From the NCBI GenBank assembly GCA_947683425.1, contig CANTUQ010000007.1, positions 310,001 to 374,000 of the forward strand: 64,000 nucleotides of DNA. Reading direction: 5' to 3'. Below the pieces are notes generated by a model. It did no database searches. It was not told where the DNA came from and worked only from the letters and a program-made list of their open reading frames with translations. Below are positions 1-12,148 of this stretch, piece by piece (within the stretch, counting starts at the first letter, position 1; each line of letters starts with the position of its first letter). This DNA comes from Excoecaria cochinchinensis. Taxonomy: Eukaryota; Streptophyta; Magnoliopsida; Malpighiales; Euphorbiaceae. The translations under genes were made by a program, and so were the position numbers.

Positions 1-155
1 CTCTGGTGAATCTCATCCAATCTAGGCCCTGCTTTCTCAAGAGCAGACCCCAAAGCTCTTGATTTATCCAAGCTTAGCTTCAATGACTTTCTTGCAGCTA
101 TCAACTTCCGAATCCTTTCTTCCTCGTTAGCATTATCCCCAACAGAATCCCCCAT
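1..155 (-). CDS. EXO70-family exocyst subunit, N-terminal fragment (runs off the left edge)
   Basis: Read on the minus strand from ATG at 155, the frame stays open to base 1 and encodes about 51 residues beginning MGDSVGDNANEEERIRKL. The residues that follow are a charged, helical stretch with a RKSLKLSLDKSRALGSALEK core. This resembles the N-terminus of a plant EXO70 exocyst subunit (the form often named EXO70A1-like). EXO70 proteins help tether secretory vesicles at the plasma membrane through phosphoinositide binding. Only the first few per cent of a roughly 650-residue protein is present, so no C-terminal domain can be checked. The pyrimidine-rich (minus-strand) DNA at 590-720 is a plausible 5' UTR/leader. 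The family call rests on remembered similarity. Confidence 0.6.
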   Translation of the reverse strand, partial: MGDSVGDNANEEERIRKLIAARKSLKLSLDKSRALGSALEKAGPRLDEIHQ

Positions 156-3000
156 TCCAACCCGTAAATGCTTGCCTCCAAAAGTCAGAGCTTTCTGCTA
201 GAATCTAACTCAATTGAGAATAGTCTTGGCCCAGAAATTAATGGTTGAATCAAGATTTGATTTTTCTAATCAACGAACGATCCTATGATCTAGCCCTTCG
301 ATTTATCAAAATAATCTCTTCACATCAACCTGGACTGGTATAAGAACAAATCCTCATGTCTATGCTATTGACAACTACTTTCACCAAATCAAACCAAACC
401 CAACAAGCAAACACAAACTGATGCTAAAATCCGCAGCTACCAAAGTCAGGATTTTATTGAGACGGATGGGAAAAGGCAAAAGAAGTGAGAGAAAACTCGC
501 AAGTCAATAAAAGTTGAGAGCTTTAACTTAATAGCTTGAAAGAGCAAATCGACACAGCAAGAGTGAAAAAGCAACCAAGATGGAAAGAAGAAGATGAACA
601 GAGAAAGAATCTGAATGGGAGTGTTAAGGATTCAGATAGAGAGAGAAAGAAAAACCCTAAAATCTCAAGAGAGAGAGAATTTTAGAGCTGTTTTTTTGCA
701 TTTTGTGAGCAAAATGGCGAAGTGGTTGACAGTAAGGCAAAAGCTTCGGTCCTCGATTTCTTTCCACTAGGTTGTACTTAGAAAAACTTTTCTTTTGTTT
801 TTTTTTAATACACTTCTACGATTGCATCTGAAGAATTATTTTTTATTTTTCTGAACTTTCGGATTTACTGATCTGATGTGTTCCTTAACAAGAAAGAAGT
901 TCATTAATTAATTTTGGAAAACAGAAAGAGAATACAGAAAAATTGAAAACTAAAATTAAATTATTAGAAATTTCTTAATTATTAGGTGATTTTTCGTATA
1001 ATATACAGCTGTAATCAGGTTTTGCTATACACGTAATTTTCATGCATAAAATAGTTATTATAAAATAATGACACTTATAGATAGTATTTTCCTAAATTGG
1101 AAACTGTACAGAAAAATGTCTATAAATAATCAGTTGTTTGAGGAGTAAAATTACTTTTTATTACAATTTACCTTATAAGAACAGGTCATCTAAACTGTAG
1201 TGTTTTCTCAAATTTCATCTTAAAATTTACTTTTTTTTACAAAATAACATTAATCTCTAATATTATATAAAATTTCATAATGATCAGTAATTTAGTATAT
1301 ATTTATTTAAAAAATATATATATTTAGCATTTATTTTTCTCCTTCCAACTATAAATTTTTAGTTCTATCCTTGCAAAATATAATATCAGTTTTGCAAGTG
1401 TAATTTTATCCTTGCAAAGCCAATTTATCTTAAATTAAATTAACATACAATTTTTAATTTTTATTGCACTTCTGATTTCTTCCTTTAGTTTCGAGAATTT
1501 TTGCTCTATTGTTGCATAGTTTTTTAAAAAAATATTGAGAGAAAATTAGTTACAAACTTAAAAATAATATGCTAATTTAATATGGAGAAATAAACATTTG
1601 AAGGATTGCATTTTGGTTAGTTTAAAGGACAGTTGAGAGGTAAAAGGTGAGATGAAATCATTATAAGCGCAGAACTTATAATTCTTATGTTTATTATGTG
1701 AGGTGATGATTGGTGAAATGAGTTCGACAAAATTCATGAATAAAGACCGATACTTGGCTAGAAAGTTGTAGAATTTTCAATCTCTACAGAAGGAAATGCC
1801 ATTGAGTTTTGAGATATTCTTTTCAATTGCGAATGTGTTGCCTAAGCCCAACAACATTGAAAATGTTATAGGCCCAAATTAATTGGAAGCAGAAGCCTTA
1901 AATGATAAGGAGAACCAATAAAACAAAAATGTTTATTAACGGGTGGCCCACTACAGATTCACATCCCCAACAGTTTGATTGCTCACACGGGCCCTAGCGC
2001 TACATTCGTAAGGAAGTTAGTGGATTCTAACTTCTAAGAATGAAAATGGGCTCATGTACATGTAATCATGAATTTTGAGTCATTAATATGCACAATATCC
2101 CATCAATCTGAAAAATTGACAAATTCAATAACGTTATTCTTCATTCCAAAATCAAAGTCCACACGCTTCATCCTTTTTCTATTCATAATCATGCGTTTTA
2201 TTATTGTTTCGGTCTTTCACGTAATCTTTAATTCTTATGCATGACTATGACCTTTTAAAGGAGGTTAATTTTGAATACTAATACTATAGTGTTATACACC
2301 AAAATTAAGGTCCAAATCTCTCAAATAAAATGTTATTTTCGCTTGTAGTTGTGACTTCCAAGTTTGATTCAAAGCTATAGTGAAAAGGCCTTGGCTACTT
2401 GAAGTTTTATAAAATCTCCTTTAATTTTTTTTTTGGTTTGATCTCCCCCAAAGATTTTTAGTCGCATAAACACTTGCACCGATGCCATCTCCATCTTGCA
2501 AAACTCTAATTGTGCTAAATCCCCAAATTACTATTTTTCTGAAAACATAAAAATAAAGAGAAGATTGTTGTGCTGAAAAGTGGTGAAACTTGGAATTGTG
2601 ACACATTCACTCTAATAATTGACTAAAATATTAAGTGAATTTTGAGTATTAAGAGCAAGGCAAAATTGATGGTCCATTGTAACGTTTTAAACAAAGTAAA
2701 CATTTACTATTTTGAATAAACTAAAAGCCATTACAATGAAATGACAGGTATTTTAGCCTTCCAAATATATAATTTATAGCGATATCAATGAGACAAAGGA
2801 AAATAATAACAATTATCCAAATAAATATTTTTTTTGTATTTTACTTTTGAACAAAGGTTTTGGCAGATTGAGATTCTACCCATCTCTCCCTTCAAATTCC
2901 CAAAATTTACAGTCCAATTCAACCTCACTAACTAATCCTCTAACTGTCCTCCTCTTTTTTCCTATTTCTATCTGTTTATTCTATTCTTCCCTGTTATCAC
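156..3000. other. Intergenic, upstream of EXO70 and downstream of WRKY
   Basis: The first ~600 bases are probably leader and promoter of the EXO70 gene, with GA-rich tracts at 590-680 on the plus strand. The remainder is AT-rich DNA without a supported gene. Short open frames at 2421-2606 and 2847-3152 have no recognisable domain; the latter partly overlaps WRKY exon 3 on the opposite strand. Confidence 0.5.
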
Positions 3001-4601
3001 TCACGTTGACTCGAACACCAACCCCAAACCAGCGGCCAAGTTATCATGCGACACGGCTTGTGCATGGCGGTGCTCCCCTTCATAAGTCACAATTAGCATC
3101 GCCGGATCATCGGTGGCTCGCTCAACGTGCTTCCTCGCTGGGCACCCTCTAACAGTACTACACTTGTAATATCCCCTGAAAATAACAAGTTGGTGAGTCA
3201 ACGTGCTGCTTGATTTATTAAATGCAAATCCAATGTTGATAAATGAATGATCATGGTTAGTTACCGTGGATATGGTGATCCTTTGATCGGCTTTTGACCG
3301 TATTTTCTCCATGAGTACTCATCCGGTGGAATATCGGCGATTTTTGAACTGATCGCCGGAACTCTAATTGTTCTCTTCACCCTATTTTTCCTGAAATTAA
3401 ATTAACAAACACCATTAACACTGTTGCTTTTTATTTATTTATTTATTTATTTATCATTATGTGCCTACGTGTCAGCGGTCAAAGGTCAAACCCTGTCTAC
3501 TAAGGAGCTACACATAAGGACAAAAGACTTTTAAATACGAAAAATTAACATTAAAAAAAAAATTATATTTCTTAATTATTAATACCCCTTGCTTTGTTGT
3601 TTCAAAGTATTCCATTAGAAACGCATATTGAGTCACTGTCAAGCGTGCTGTGTCGATTAAATACAAACTAACACAGTTCAACGACAACCAAACTCGTTGA
3701 CTCTGACCCTTAATAATTCACTCTTCCAATTGTGAGTTAACTCGACCGAGTTTCTCTCATTTATCACAGAATTCAAGTAATTAAGCAAATATCCTCGAGT
3801 TAGGCGAGTTAACTCACTATAGTCAACTAAAACAGACGGTCAAAAGAGAAGTTAAAACTGCTAAAATACGCCATAAACGAAGAACGCCACATACCTTCTC
3901 TTGGAGCAATGGCACTTGCCACTAGCGGATCCGGAGAATTTTCCAGAAGCATCGTCCGAGTGATCGTGCTCGTGGCATCTCTTCTTGCTGTGTGGCCCCG
4001 ATGAGAGAGGGGGCTTTCCACCGGAAACCGCAGGGGACAAGAAGATCGACGACCCTTGCTTCCCATTCGAAACGCTGCCGTCTCCAGTAATCGCCGAGGA
4101 CATAAAAGATGAGCTTGATGACACGCTAAAGCTTTCCTTTGTGAACTCAAGCTCCGTTGTTTTACCGCTGGAATTATATAGGTTAGGCTTAGTGAAATCA
4201 AGGGTCAGACACTGCGGCTGTGACTGGACAAAGCTCGCCGGAGTCGCGATCTGAACCGGAGGAGGTGTCACAGTCTGGACGACCGCCGTCTGATGTACAG
4301 TAGAGGGAGGGGTAGCGTGAGTAGGTGCGAGATTTAGAGTAGCAGAACCAGACGGTGCCGTTGACGATGAAGGATTAAGCGGTCCGCGTCGGAACCGGGC
4401 ATGACCGGTCCGATTGAGGAGAGAGATGACTTTTTTGAACTTGGAGACGGTGAGGTCTGTGAGGTCCGTGCAATCCATGTGGTTAGATTGGTGAGACATA
4501 AGGCGTATGAGATGCTCCATGCTCTTCAAGCCTTGTGATGCGGCTTCTTGTATAGCCGATTGGTCTTCCATTTTTGTAAAGCTCATAAGCTCAACTGCCA
4601 T
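3001..4601 (-). CDS. WRKY11: WRKY transcription factor, group IId (WRKY11/17-like), complete, 3 exons
   Basis: Exons 4601-3895, 3390-3265 and 3175-3001 join in phase to give about 335 residues. Introns are 504 and 89 bp with GT-AG borders. Exon 1 holds the group IId calmodulin-binding C-motif and HARF box (VSKFKKVISLL followed by RTGHARFRRGP, about residues 52-74), a serine-rich SFMSSAITGDGSVSNGK segment, and the basic plant zinc-cluster end KCHCSKRR. Exon 2 carries SSKIADIPPDEYSWRKYGQK, the DNA-contacting strand. Exon 3 begins GYYKCSTVRGCPARKHVERA and supplies the C-x5-C-x23-H-x-H zinc ligands. The second intron splits the arginine codon just before GYYKC, the conserved R-type position of this group. 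In Arabidopsis, WRKY11 and WRKY17 are nuclear negative regulators of basal defence that bind W-boxes; the role here is inferred from similarity. The start MAVELMSF matches the family N-terminus. Confidence 0.93.
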
Positions 4602-4802
4602 TTTTTGGGAAATTCTGAAGAAGTAGAAAGTAAATTTGAAGAGAGAAAACTATAAGCTCAACAAGCCATTGAAGGAATAGAAGTTTTGGATTCCACAAAT
4701 GAAGAAGGCGAGTAAGGGGATGAAGAGAACAAGAGGGGGCTGATATAGGGGAATGGAGTGACCGGGTGACCGGCTGAGGTGAGAGAAAGAAAGAAAAATT
4801 TA

Positions 4803-4808
4803 AGTCAA
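4803..4808 (-). promoter_or_regulatory. W-box core upstream of the WRKY gene
   Basis: The plus strand reads AGTCAA, i.e. TTGACT on the coding strand, about 200 bases upstream of the WRKY start codon. TTGAC[C/T] is the binding site of WRKY proteins and is often found in WRKY promoters, which suggests auto- or cross-regulation. One six-base match can occur by chance. Confidence 0.35.
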
Positions 4809-5040
4809 AGAGCGGTTACAATCCAACGGCTAAGATGAGTTTGAAAAGTTCTATGAGATTATGGGTAATAAAGAAAGAAATAGAAGACCAAAAACAAAAG
4901 ACTACATTTTAAGTGTAGTGGTGGGCCCATATTAGAAATATGGTAATTGAAAATAAAATTAAAGTAAAAAATGGTGGGCCCATATTAGAAATGTTGTAAA
5001 TGTAAAAAAATTAAACAAAATTAAACCCAGTTAATCATAT

Positions 5041-6656
5041 CTATAACTACGGATGAGCATAAAATCAATGGGAAATGAATGAATAAATTCAAGACGTAGT
5101 AAAAAGGAATTGTCAGCTATGTCAGATTCAAACAAGCTCCAGAATGAGGATTCATTGCACAAACTGTCAGTTAACATGTTATACCGATTAACCGTTTTAT
5201 TAATTTCAAAAAAATTAGTACATTAATATCGACTTTTTTAAAATATTAACCATTAATCAGTCTATTATAATCGGTTAAATAGTATATCGATTTCGGTTTT
5301 TCAGATTGGTTAACCAATATTTTTCGGTTAACTACTGATAAAGCCTAGATCGTCTTTATCTGGAAAGGAAGAAACCGACCGATCGGATGAGAATGACCCT
5401 GCAAAAAAGAATGCCCGGTCGGACCAGGTGTAAACACTCCGAAACTTAAGTTAGTAGCTTACAGAGAAAGTGCTTTGAAAGAGAGAGAGCTGAGGATTCA
5501 ATACTTGAGGCCATCGCTGGCTGAGCTATTTATAAGAGATGGTTGAGGGGCACTTGAGTGCCTAGAGAAGTGATTACTGGCAGCCAGAGAAGGTTTTCGG
5601 CGAAGTGACAGGGAGCAGGTGGCTGATGGGGGCGCTGCCTTGTGTCAGATGACTGATGGGACTGGCTGTCACGTCGTCCGATCAGCTGGGTGCGCTGCCT
5701 AGGAGCTCGTGCCTGTTCACTTTTAGCTCTTGGGCCTTTGGCCTTGCCAGTTCACTGGGCCGACTAGATGGGTTTTAGTGCAAATGATATTTGCTGGGTT
5801 ATCAACTAGTATAATTATAAAATACAATCATAAATAAAATCAAAATATTTAAAATACTTAAAAAATTAAAATTTTTTCACTATAATATAACATTATTATT
5901 GTTAAAATAAAAGTTTTCGGTGGAAATAAACAATTTTATTTTTAAAAATTTAGACTCAATAAGTAAATAATTTAACCGGTTCATGATCACTTTAATTAGA
6001 TGAACAATTACACTTATTAATCGCCAATTAAAAAAAAAATTAAAATTTCAAAATAAATAATATAATGAAAAAAAGTGTAACAAAAATACTTAAAAATATA
6101 AAATTATTAAAATAAATACATCCAATGCTAACAACTCTTTTTTTTTATTTTTTTTTAACTTGACACACATTATTTTTACATATATTAAAAAAATTTATTT
6201 TTTAAAATTATTGAAAATTTTAGTTAATATATTAATATTAAATAACTTTTTGATTATATTTTGATTTTTATTAATGAAAATTTGATAAATCAAGAAATAA
6301 CAATAAATATTAAATACGAACATATTGAACAATTAATAAATTAACTAAAATATTTAAAAAAAAATAAAATAAATTGAAATATATTTTAAAGTAATGAAAA
6401 TTAAAGGAATATAAATAATTAAATATAAAAATAATGAAATAAAAAATTATAAAATATATATATATATGAGTGTTTATGTATCGGTTAACCGGTTCATGAG
6501 TAAAAAAAATAAATCTGTAAATTAATATCGATTTTTTTAAAATAATAACCGTTAACCATTAAAATCGGTTCGGCTAACATATTTTTCGGATTGTTTCGGT
6601 TCGGTTTTCCGGTTAACCAAATTCAATGATTTTTTTCTCACCCCTACCTATAAACT
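5041..6656. mobile_element. hAT-like non-autonomous element (diverged), host of a solo LTR
   Basis: The right end, read inward, is TAGGGGTGAGAAAAAAATC. The left end at 5049 is ACGGATGAGCATAAAATC, about 14 of 18 positions alike, so the two form imperfect terminal inverted repeats of hAT style. Flanks are CTATAACT at 5041-5048 and CTATAAACT at 6648-6656, a plausible but imperfect 8-bp target duplication. The interior has two related blocks (about 5190-5335 and 6475-6620) built from CGGTTAACC and TTAATATCGA-type motifs, and no transposase. Such CGGTTAACC-rich, CACCCCTA-ended sequences are a familiar class of plant MITE. Boundaries are approximate. Confidence 0.5.
5336..5804 (-). mobile_element. 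Solo LTR (469 bp) nested in the hAT-like element
   Basis: The segment starts TGATAAAGCC and ends GGGTTATCA, giving TG...CA ends with a short inverted repeat (TGATAA/TTATCA). Flanks are ACTAC (5331-5335) and ACTAG (5805-5809), a 4-of-5 target duplication. It is much richer in G+C than its surroundings. Read on the minus strand it has TATAAATAGCTCAGCC near 5533-5518, like a promoter in an LTR. No PBS, coding region or second LTR is seen, so it looks like the remnant of LTR-LTR recombination. Confidence 0.55.
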
Positions 6657-9600
6657 TTAGTCTTTATGTTCCATTTTAATAAATATGTAATTTTTAATTA
6701 AAAAAATTAAATATTTATTCATATTTATTATACATTTTATTAAATATTTTTTTTATAGATAGAATTAAATGAAGTGTTGAAAATAAAAAAATAATATCTT
6801 TATGGATTGTCATGATTTTAACTGTAATTACTACCAAATATTTGCCCCTTGTTTTGAATTTTTGGTGGAATGGAAAAAGGAGTTTGACAGGACTAGAATA
6901 AATTGTTAAAAGCTGAAAAAATATACATATTTTTTTAGCTTGTATACTATTCACTAACGCTTAAATATACTATTATTACTATTAAAAATTCCAGTTTTTA
7001 AGCCACCTTAAAAGTCAAGTTTTTCTATGTTTTACTCAAAATGTCTCAAGTGATAATAATAATCATTGAAAAAATAATAATACCTTTCTAGAACACTTGG
7101 CCTATAATACAAATTAAAAAATAGTCATTTTCGTTTGAAAGAAAATAAATTTTATAATGGAATATTATTGACTAACTAATGATAAGATAATCAAAATAAT
7201 TAACGAAGCAAATGAAATCAATAATAGAGAAAAAAAAAAAAAAAAAAGCTGACCATCAGTGGGGATCACGTGGTGCTATGTTTTTTTTTTTTTTTAATAA
7301 TCAAGAATTTTGACCAACGTTACTGAGTCTTTAATCACCGGGTACTACCGGTAGCTCATATCTGAACCGTCCGAATACTCGAATTTAATCCAATGGTCAC
7401 TATGTAAGTGCAAGAGTTGACTAATTCTTTATTTATTGTCGAGAACCTCGAAGTGGTGAGACTATTTATATTTGGACACGTTGCTGGGTGTTTAATTGGC
7501 CGTGGAAATTAGCTGGTGCCAATTAAGGTTGAAAAGATATTTTCTATTTTTTTTATTCGGATTTCTTTTTTGTTTTAAAAAACTATTATTGCACCACTAG
7601 GGTACACGAAATATGTATTATGTTTTCTCATCTCCTGATATTATATGTGAATTTTTATATCTAAAATTAAATATTACTAAACTAATAATTAAAGCCTTGT
7701 TTTTCTTTTAAACTATAATTATAAATTGTAATTTGTAAATAACTCAAATTCTAAAATGGCATTAATTAAAAACTTGAAAATGATGTTAAACTTAAATGTA
7801 TTAGGTAAGAGTTAACATCATTCTTACACGAGTATGTTATTTACAGTGAAATACTCGAGCGAATTATGGTTTATTTGGTGTATTAGATTAAAAAAAAAAA
7901 TAGAGGCGTCAAATTTGGAGACGGTGCCAGCAAAAATTTGGTTGGCCATTTGCTTAAAACTATTGGCAATTTTCAGCAAATATTTAGCCGGTAACGCGGT
8001 GCCTTCTGCCTATATAAGGCAGTAAATTATTTTTCAAATTTATATTGGATTCAAAACAGAAAGATTTCAATGAAAATTTGTTTATAAGTTTTGAAACTTA
8101 AAGAATTTGTGAAAATTTTTTTTAGATTTGTATCTATTTATTGAGGTGTGAAAAAATATTAGAGTGAGTAAATTTAAAAATTATTAAAACACTTAGTAAA
8201 ATTTTCTTGGTTATTTTCGGACAAATTGTGATTGTTATTTTGATTTCTCCTGATTTATTCCGTATTTACTAAAAGAGTTATTTTTCCCAACATTATTAAG
8301 ACTATACATATAATAATAATATCATTTGAATTAATAATTTCTTAATCAAGTTTCATTCGCAAAATCATAGGTGGCGTTATGTAAATTATTTATAGGTCGG
8401 CTTTTTGTGAATTTTTTTTAAATAGATATTAAAAAAATAAAAACGATTGTCATAAATTTAAATAAAACAATGCATATAGATTATAAATGTCAACCGAAGG
8501 AATTAATGATAAGAAAAGAAAAAAAAAAAAGAGAAAAACGTGGGGTTGACTGGACCAGGTGAGATTAGTGGTCGACCCACGTTTTGGTTTAAGAAATAAG
8601 GCCTTACTGTTTTGAAAAATAGAATGATGTTTTATTTTCTTTTTTTCCCTCTATAAAAAATAATCAATTCGTGGTCCTTAAGGAAACAAAAAAAAAAATT
8701 ATGGCAATTATATTAATTAATTCAACATAATGATGCAATAATCCATTGCTTATTCCTTTTTTTTCTAAAAATAAAATAAAAAAGAGTTGACCTTTGAACA
8801 TCAGTTTTGCAACTTACATAAACTATGCCACGGGGGAAAAAAATCCATTAGAAAAATGGCAAAATAAATATACCAAGTTGATTTAGAGTTTAAAAATGGA
8901 CAAGAGTAAAATAAAATAGATTCGAAATATTAATTAATCAATTTTACTACTATACACAAATGGAGTAAGAAAAATTATTTCTCTTAAACCAAGAGCTGAC
9001 AAAATATAAATATAAATATAAAATGTAAATTAATAATTAGATTAACAATGTTGTTGTTATTTAATTTGATTTAAGAATCACAGTTTAAAAAAAAAAGGCA
9101 GTAATCGTGTGGGAGAAGGTAAGTCAAAGACGGTGATAATATTTGTTTATTTTATATTTGAACGGATTCTACCAAGAATATATCTTTTTTTTTTTAGAAT
9201 AATGAAAATATCAAAAAATATATCAGCACGTTCATGAATCTCAAAGCTCATTCGATGGACTTACGATATGAATTGACAATACAAATTTGACTTTTCATTC
9301 TTCTAATAAAGTATACCAAAGGCAACAAAATAACAAATATTTCATTGCAACCTCAGAGGATTTGTTTTAATGATTTGATTCCCTCTATATAAATTATTTT
9401 TATAACTAAACAATATTTATATTTATATAATAACAAATATATATATTATTGTTCTCGTCTACGGAGGTGCATCAATGTATGGCCATCATATAATATTGGC
9501 TGTCGCATTATATTTTATACATATGATTCCCTTTTAAATAAAGGTAGATATTAAAGAAATTGGAATATTATAAAAATAAAACACAGTTGACATTTAGCTA

Positions 9601-10945
9601 CGAATTTTTATAAGTGGCGAATCCCAACATCTGGCTAAAAATCTTGACAAATCTCCAATAAATTTGTATTATTCCAATTAAGCATGCATTATCGATCGTT
9701 TGCATTGTTTGTGGCCACTAGAGAGTATTGAGTTCCGTCGATAAATTACAATTTGTTGTAAACAAAACAATAAAATTATATATATTTGGTAAGAATAATA
9801 ATATTGTAGATATAAATCACATCAGATCTTCAACACTTTGAATATAAAACAAGCACGCATTGTTTGACTTTGTATACATTAAAACAAAACCAAAGTGGAC
9901 AGTAGAATACATACCAAAATATTCAATGTAACTAACTAACTAACGTCATTATGGACTTCAAATTCGTTTCCTTCTCTTCTCAGTAAGGTCTGTCATATCA
10001 TCTACAAAATTGCGTTAACTTATTGTAGTAGATTCATCCCATGCCCTAATTAACTACAGTATTAGTACAATGTTTCCGTTTTATCAGTTAAATATTTTAT
10101 ATTTAGTAAAGTTCATAGAGTCAAAGTAGTTTATTTAGTTGTTCCAGAAACAAAGTGAATATAATAATAATAAAAAAAAATCACATATATATAGTAAATT
10201 TGGTATAGCCGTGAAATTTGAGTTCGAGTAGCCCATAAAGAAAACGTGAAGCCCATTTCAGAAACTGCATTTATGAAAATGAAAAAGAAAAAAAAGGCAA
10301 ATCTGAAATTTTTGATTTCTTTGTGTAAAAATCCCTCCACAATTTTAGTTCGAGTGGGCCATAAAGTATTATTACAAAGCACGGACTATAAATTTCTTAA
10401 AAATTCTGCTTAGATGACTTGACTACCATGCAATATTTCTCAAAAATGTTATCCAAACACAAATTCGTAATTCTGTTACAATATAAACACTTCACTAAGA
10501 AACTTGTTTTTAAGGTTGTTCCTTTGGAGATCAAAGGATAAAGAAATGGAGGCTACAAATGTTCGAGGCAGACATAAAAATAAAGGTTTTGACAATTTGT
10601 CATACCCTATCCTGTCGTTATCTATACTTCTTTACTCATTATTGTTATTTTTTTTTATACAAAAAAACTGCAAATAGAAGTTCCACCAACATCTTTTTCT
10701 TTATTGTTATATATGAAGTATAGCTTAGGAATTAATTTTCGATATGAAATAGGTAGAATATGTAACTATTGAAATTTGAAAATGACATTTCATCTAATGG
10801 GCATTATCACAAATTACAAGTTCTTGCAATTTGATGATAACAACTAAGATTATTGTGACACAAATTAAATAAAGAAAAAAGATACACCAACAAGGGACTA
10901 GGATTGATCTTCTTCTGATTGGAAGAACAACACCCAACTTGGTCT
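6657..10945. other. AT-rich intergenic DNA, no supported gene
   Basis: About 4.3 kb of AT-rich, homopolymer-rich DNA. There is a G-box-like CACGTG within TCACGTGGT near 7267, and a small inverted repeat CTGCCT-ATATA-AGGCAG at 8006-8022 that contains a TATA-like TATATAAGG. Short open frames (6715-6954, 7834-8025, 10131-10382) have low-complexity translations with no family resemblance. A 20-bp motif of the type GTTCGAGT(A/G)GCCCATAAAG occurs twice, near 10222 and 10350. The part next to 10946 would be 3' UTR of the sarcosine oxidase. Confidence 0.5.
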
Positions 10946-12148
10946 TCAAAACTCTTTCATATTTCCTCCAGGATTCTCTTCAAATCTATGCATCTTAAAA
11001 TGTTTCAAATCCACCCCTTTTGCTTCCCCAAACAGGGCCATCTCCGCTAATATCCTCCCAACTACAGGGCCCATCTTGAACCCATGGCCGGAAAACCCAC
11101 CGCCCACCACCACATCCTTCCCAAACTCACCACCCACAAAATCTATTACATAATCTTCATCTGGGGTCATAGAGTACATGCACAATTGAGTTGCAACTGG
11201 CCCACAATCATCAACCAGCCCTAAAAATCTCTCCTTTATCCATTCTTTTAAACTGCTCAATGATATACCGGGGCCCCACGGTCTCTTATCCGGATCACAG
11301 TTGTAGCCGCCGTGCACCGCCACCTTAATCAGACCGGGAAACTCCAAAGACGGTGTTCCGTATATGTACGGCTGCCCATAGCTAGCAAATGAAGGAAAAT
11401 CACCCCCTATGGCAAATTTACTTTCATGCCCTTCCTTAATCCTCCAATAACACACAGTGGTTTCCAAGGCTTCTATGGGTAATTCAAGCCCACTAACTGT
11501 TTTAATTAACTTTTTAGCCCAAGCCCCCGCCGTGATTACACATTTTTGGGCCCAAAATTTCTCTCCGGTGGCCATCACCACCCATGCTCCTCCCTTAATC
11601 TCATCCTTCACTATGTTCTTGACTTCCATGTTATCCCTTAAAGTTGCACCCCTTCTAGAAGCTAATGCCTGGAACATTGCAACTGCCTTTGTTGGTTTTA
11701 ATACTCCACCGAGTTCTGTTAATACCCCAGTCCAATTCTCCGGGATGTTAAGCTTGCCGGAGAATTTGTCGGCGACTTGTTGACGGTCAAGAACTTGATA
11801 AGGAATGGAGTGTTTCCGGCAGCTAGATATAAGGGCGAGAAGCATTTTGTTATCAGATGGCCCCATATCGAATTGCTGAGCCTTGAAATAAACCTTGAAT
11901 CCGATTTCCGACTCAGCTTCTTCCCAAAGCTGTGAGGATTCGATTGCCATGGCGCAGTAGTATTCATCTGGGTATGTTGCTCGTATAGTGCGAGACTCGC
12001 CGTGAGATGATCCACGGTGGTGCAAGAAATCGAATTGCTCTAGCAGAAGTGTTCGTTTGCCTCTTTTTGCTAGTTCATAGGCGGTGGCGCTGCCCATGAT
12101 GCCTGCTCCAATGACTACTACGTCGAACTCTTCGCCGGAATATTCCAT
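10946..12148 (-). CDS. Sarcosine oxidase / N-methylamino-acid oxidase (FAD-dependent)
   Basis: Single exon of 400 residues, the usual length for plant and bacterial monomeric sarcosine oxidases. It has an N-terminal Rossmann fold with GxGxxG at residues 14-19 (VIGAGIMGSATAYELAKRG), followed by the flavin-contacting SSHGESRTIR at 47-56. Cys323 lies in QLCMYSMTPDEDYV, the place where this family attaches FAD covalently. The C-terminal flavin-binding GGGFSGHGFKMGPVVG is at 349-364. Family members oxidise sarcosine (and, in plants, pipecolate-like substrates) to the imine, producing H2O2, usually in peroxisomes. The C-terminus here is KEF, not a standard SKL-type peroxisomal signal. Start chosen at the first Met ahead of the Rossmann strand. 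The gene is convergent with nothing nearby. Confidence 0.92.
   Translation of the reverse strand: MEYSGEEFDVVVIGAGIMGSATAYELAKRGKRTLLLEQFDFLHHRGSSHGESRTIRATYPDEYYCAMAIESSQLWEEAESEIGFKVYFKAQQFDMGPSDNKMLLALISSCRKHSIPYQVLDRQQVADKFSGKLNIPENWTGVLTELGGVLKPTKAVAMFQALASRRGATLRDNMEVKNIVKDEIKGGAWVVMATGEKFWAQKCVITAGAWAKKLIKTVSGLELPIEALETTVCYWRIKEGHESKFAIGGDFPSFASYGQPYIYGTPSLEFPGLIKVAVHGGYNCDPDKRPWGPGISLSSLKEWIKERFLGLVDDCGPVATQLCMYSMTPDEDYVIDFVGGEFGKDVVVGGGFSGHGFKMGPVVGRILAEMALFGEAKGVDLKHFKMHRFEENPGGNMKEF

Noticed and set aside
3827..4254. Frames overlapping WRKY exon 1 on both strands
   Set aside because: Shadows of WRKY exon 1, which has clear domain motifs.
11457..12015. Opposite-strand and shifted frames within the sarcosine oxidase gene
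   Set aside because: Shadows of a strong coding region; no family similarity.
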